DNA of 8,461 nucleotides from Oscillospiraceae bacterium (GTDB lineage: Bacteria > Bacillota > Clostridia > Oscillospirales > Oscillospiraceae). Shown here in pieces: positions 7,201 to 8,461 of the stretch. The notes beneath the pieces were generated by a model. That model did no database searches. It had not been told where the DNA came from and saw only the letters and a program-made list of their open reading frames with translations. The stretch lies in contig JAEDKB010000061.1 in assembly GCA_016296045.1 (NCBI GenBank), positions 1 to 8,461 on the forward strand, in the 5' to 3' direction. The position numbers and the translations under genes were made by a program. Within the stretch, counting starts at the first letter, position 1, and each line of letters begins with the position of its first letter.

Positions 7201-8088
7201 TTATTCACCGATCACGGAGGACCACTTTGTGATGGTACCGATATAAATTTCCTTTACCTGCTGCGCGGAGAGTTCGTCGATCGGGCAGACTTTGTTGACG
7301 ATGATTGCAATACCATCCATTGCGATCATGGCAGACTGAACTCCCTTTTCGGATTCGGAGCTTTTCAGTTCACGCGATGCCATGCCGATATCGCAAGTGC
7401 CGTCGATTGCACTGGTAATGCCCGTGGAGGAGTCGTTTTGCTGGATCTCCAATGTTACGCCGGGATTCTTGAGAAGATATGCTTCCTTAAGCTTTTCCAT
7501 AACCGGAGTTACAGAGCTGGAGCCCTCAATTCTGATTTTTCCGCTTGCCACACCGCCTTCGTATGCAGGAGCGTCGGATACGGGGATATAACCGTTTTCT
7601 TCAATCACTTTCTGGCCGTCTGCGCTCATGATAAACTGGATGAAATCCTGTGCTTCGGCGGAAAGCCCGTCCTTGGTCACAATATTGAACGGACGGGAAA
7701 CTTTGTAGCTGCCGTCCTTAATCGTCGCAACGCTGGGCACAGCACCGTCAATTTTAAGTGCCTTAACGGTATCGTTCAGGCTTCCGAGAGAGATGTAACC
7801 GATTGCATACGGATCACCTGCAACGGTTGTCATCATGACGGAGGTGGAATTCGTGGTCACGGCGCTTTCGATTGTATGGTCGATTTTTTCGCCGCTTTCA
7901 TTTTTTTCTTCAATGCCGAAAAGCTCAATAAACGCTCCGCGTGTTCCGGAACCGCTTTCGCGGGTAATCACGCCGATTTCCATTTCGGCATCAAATCCGT
8001 CTTTCGCCGTGCTCCCGCATCCTGCAAATACGCTCATACAGACAAGGACTGCCAAAACAAGGCAAATATATGTTCTGATTGATTTCAT
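7201..8088 (-). CDS. pstS: Phosphate-binding lipoprotein PstS, circularly permuted
   Basis: This 295-aa extracellular, lipid-anchored protein captures phosphate for PstC-PstA-PstB. The signal peptide (1-23) ends in lipobox V-F-A-G-C with Cys24. The order of the binding-domain motifs is reversed compared with canonical PstS. Right after the lipobox comes I-T-R-E-S-G-S-G-T-R-G-A-F (41-53), which is normally mid-protein, then G-D-P-Y-A-I-G-Y-I-S-L-G-S and the usual C-terminal ending G-Y-I-P-V (166-170). A linker (171-182) follows, and then the usual N-terminal G-K-I-R-I-E-G-S-S-S-V-T-P (183-195), N-D-S-S-T-G (218-223), D-I-G-M-A-S-R-E (233-240), ending I-T-K-W-S-S-V-I-G-E (286-295). All expected phosphate-contacting motifs are present. 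The frame is open to 8223, but AAGGAGG 8 nt before 8088 and the signal peptide fix the start at 8088. Confidence 0.95.
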   Translation of the reverse strand: MKSIRTYICLVLAVLVCMSVFAGCGSTAKDGFDAEMEIGVITRESGSGTRGAFIELFGIEEKNESGEKIDHTIESAVTTNSTSVMMTTVAGDPYAIGYISLGSLNDTVKALKIDGAVPSVATIKDGSYKVSRPFNIVTKDGLSAEAQDFIQFIMSADGQKVIEENGYIPVSDAPAYEGGVASGKIRIEGSSSVTPVMEKLKEAYLLKNPGVTLEIQQNDSSTGITSAIDGTCDIGMASRELKSSESEKGVQSAMIAMDGIAIIVNKVCPIDELSAQQVKEIYIGTITKWSSVIGE

Positions 8089-8096
8089 TTGATATT

Positions 8097-8103
8097 CCTC
8101 CTT
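8097..8103 (-). promoter_or_regulatory. pstS ribosome binding site (decides start)
   Basis: A perfect AAGGAGG on the minus strand lies 8 nt before the ATG at 8088. It fixes the start at the signal peptide and rules out the upstream in-frame ATG at 8223. Confidence 0.9.
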
Positions 8104-8115
8104 AAAAATCTTCTT

Positions 8116-8135
8116 GTTGTACTTTCCGGTACAAC
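8116..8135. repeat. Inverted repeat in the pstS leader
   Basis: A perfect 7-bp inverted repeat, GTTGTAC, 6 nt, GTACAAC, lies 12 nt upstream of the pstS ribosome binding site and downstream of the Pho box. It would be transcribed in the leader if the proposed -10 is right. It may form a small leader hairpin or be a protein-binding site; nothing in the sequence decides between these. Confidence 0.5.
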
Positions 8136-8163
8136 GATAGAATACAATGCGGAAATCAAATCT

Positions 8164-8193
8164 GTTATCGTGATATTGTAAAAAGAATGTAAA
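8164..8193 (-). promoter_or_regulatory. pst operon promoter with PhoP/PhoB box
   Basis: On the minus strand two exact TTTACA hexamers (8188-8193 and 8177-8182) are separated by 5 nt, an 11-bp repeat. This matches the Bacillus PhoP consensus TT(A/T/C)ACA-N5-TT(A/T/C)ACA. The upstream hexamer also resembles a -35 box, and GATAAC (8164-8169), 18 nt further on, is a possible -10 with four of six consensus bases. This predicts a leader of roughly 70 nt before pstS and activation by the regulator encoded in the same locus. The repeat is clear; the -10 assignment is tentative. Confidence 0.75.
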
Positions 8194-8242
8194 ACCAATC
8201 GGCTGCGCGTTGGCGGTATCCAACGAAAAACCTCATACGAAT

Positions 8243-8276
8243 ACCTGATAGAAAGAAATCAAGATTTCTATCAGGT
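8243..8276. repeat. Hairpin between the permease terminator and the pst promoter
   Basis: A 12-bp perfect inverted repeat (8243-8254 with 8265-8276) has a 10-nt loop. A second register is possible because GAAATC (8255-8260) can pair with GATTTC (8263-8268), with a 4-nt bulge then joining the outer stem. No T-run immediately follows on either strand, so it is not a typical terminator. Its role is unknown; it could be a second, weaker transcription barrier. Confidence 0.55.
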
Positions 8277-8289
8277 GTTAGTATCAGTA

Positions 8290-8323
8290 ATAAAAATCGT
8301 GCCGGAGATTTCTCTCCGGCACG
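8290..8323 (-). terminator. Rho-independent terminator of the right-edge gene
   Basis: An 11-bp perfect GC-rich stem (8298-8308 with 8313-8323) has a 4-nt loop. On the minus strand it is followed by ATTTTTATT. It lies 28 nt after the stop codon of the partial minus-strand gene and upstream of the pst promoter, so it insulates the pst operon from that gene. Confidence 0.92.
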
Positions 8324-8351
8324 AACGATCTATATGGAAGCTTTTTGAAAA

Positions 8352-8461
8352 TTATTGTTTCAATACCTTTTCTTTTTTCGCCTTGCGCTCCTCGCTGTCC
8401 TCCTGCGGAAGAATCTTTGCGAGGATCACGCCGAGAACGGCAGCAATCGCGGTGCCGCTGA
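8352..8461 (-). CDS. C-terminal fragment of a membrane protein, possibly an NCS2-type permease
   Basis: Only the last 36 complete codons are in the window; the gene continues past the right edge. The fragment reads as a hydrophobic helix (S-G-T-A-I-A-A-V-L-G-V-I-L-A-K-I-L-P) followed by a charged cytoplasmic tail (Q-E-D-S-E-E-R-K-A-K-K-E-K-V-L-K-Q) and a TAA stop. The G-T-A-I-A-A-V-L-G-V-I-L followed by I-L-P resembles the last helix of uracil/xanthine permeases (NCS2 family). So short a piece could belong to another multi-pass transporter. That it is a real gene end is supported by the strong terminator 28 nt downstream. Confidence 0.6.
   Translation of the reverse strand, partial: SGTAIAAVLGVILAKILPQEDSEERKAKKEKVLKQ

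Noticed and set aside
7152..7208. Longer PstC from a GTG at 7208
   Set aside because: It lies before the pstS stop, has no ribosome binding site, and adds 19 residues without family resemblance.
7183..8082. Long open frame (299 codons) on the plus strand across pstS
   Set aside because: It is antisense to a clearly coding pstS, its translation is rich in Cys, His and Phe with no recognisable domain, and no other support was found. It is a shadow of the real gene's codon use.
7201..8088. PstS motif swap caused by frameshift or misassembly
   Set aside because: A single uninterrupted frame carries signal peptide, both halves and a sensible linker, and the seam falls between complete halves, which random rearrangement would rarely give. 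Read-level proof is not available here.
8089..8223. N-terminal extension of PstS from an ATG at 8223
   Set aside because: The 45 extra residues would bury the lipoprotein signal inside the protein and would cover the Pho box and ribosome binding site. The start at 8088 has a perfect Shine-Dalgarno.
8208..8225. CGTTGG/CCAACG inverted repeat upstream of the Pho box
   Set aside because: It has a 6-bp stem and 6-nt loop, no T-run on the minus strand, and no matching partner elsewhere in the leader; too weak to call.

Overview
The window reads as chromosomal DNA of a Gram-positive (monoderm) member of the Clostridia, perhaps an Oscillospiraceae-like lineage. The reasons are a LytR-CpsA-Psr cell-wall protein, strong AAGGAGG-type ribosome binding sites, a lipoprotein signal on the phosphate-binding protein, a Bacillus-like Pho box, and the gene order pstS-pstC-pstA-pstB-phoU-phoB-phoR. 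Base composition looks close to even GC/AT. No tRNA, rRNA, CRISPR or insertion sequence was seen.

Layout. Positions 1-101 hold a hairpin and the ribosome binding site of a plus-strand LCP-family gene (102-1490). A perfect 22-bp inverted repeat (1503-1550) separates it from the convergent phosphate locus. That locus occupies 1549-8088 on the minus strand, so it is transcribed right to left: pstS (8088-7201), pstC (7151-6297), pstA (6300-5434), pstB (5441-4692), phoU (4691-4053), a 138-nt gap, response regulator phoB/phoP (3914-3240) and histidine kinase phoR (3243-1549). At the right edge is the 3' end of another minus-strand gene (8352-8461), probably a membrane permease, with its own terminator at 8298-8323.

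How it works together. PstS captures phosphate outside the membrane, PstC and PstA form the channel, and PstB supplies ATP hydrolysis. PhoU links transporter state to the PhoR kinase, and PhoR phosphorylates the response regulator. Two TTTACA repeats 11 bp apart upstream of pstS match the PhoP-binding pattern known from Bacillus, so the locus probably activates itself when phosphate is scarce.

Most notable observation. The PstS protein appears circularly permuted. The segment that is normally the second half of the protein (from the R-E-x-G-S-G-T-R phosphate loop to the terminal GYIPV) comes directly after the lipobox. The segment that normally comes first (GSSSVTP through DIGMASRE to the ITKW motif) follows it, joined by a short new linker. 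Both halves keep the phosphate-binding motifs. Two longer upstream starts (for pstS and pstC) look wrong and have been corrected here on ribosome-binding-site and signal-peptide evidence.
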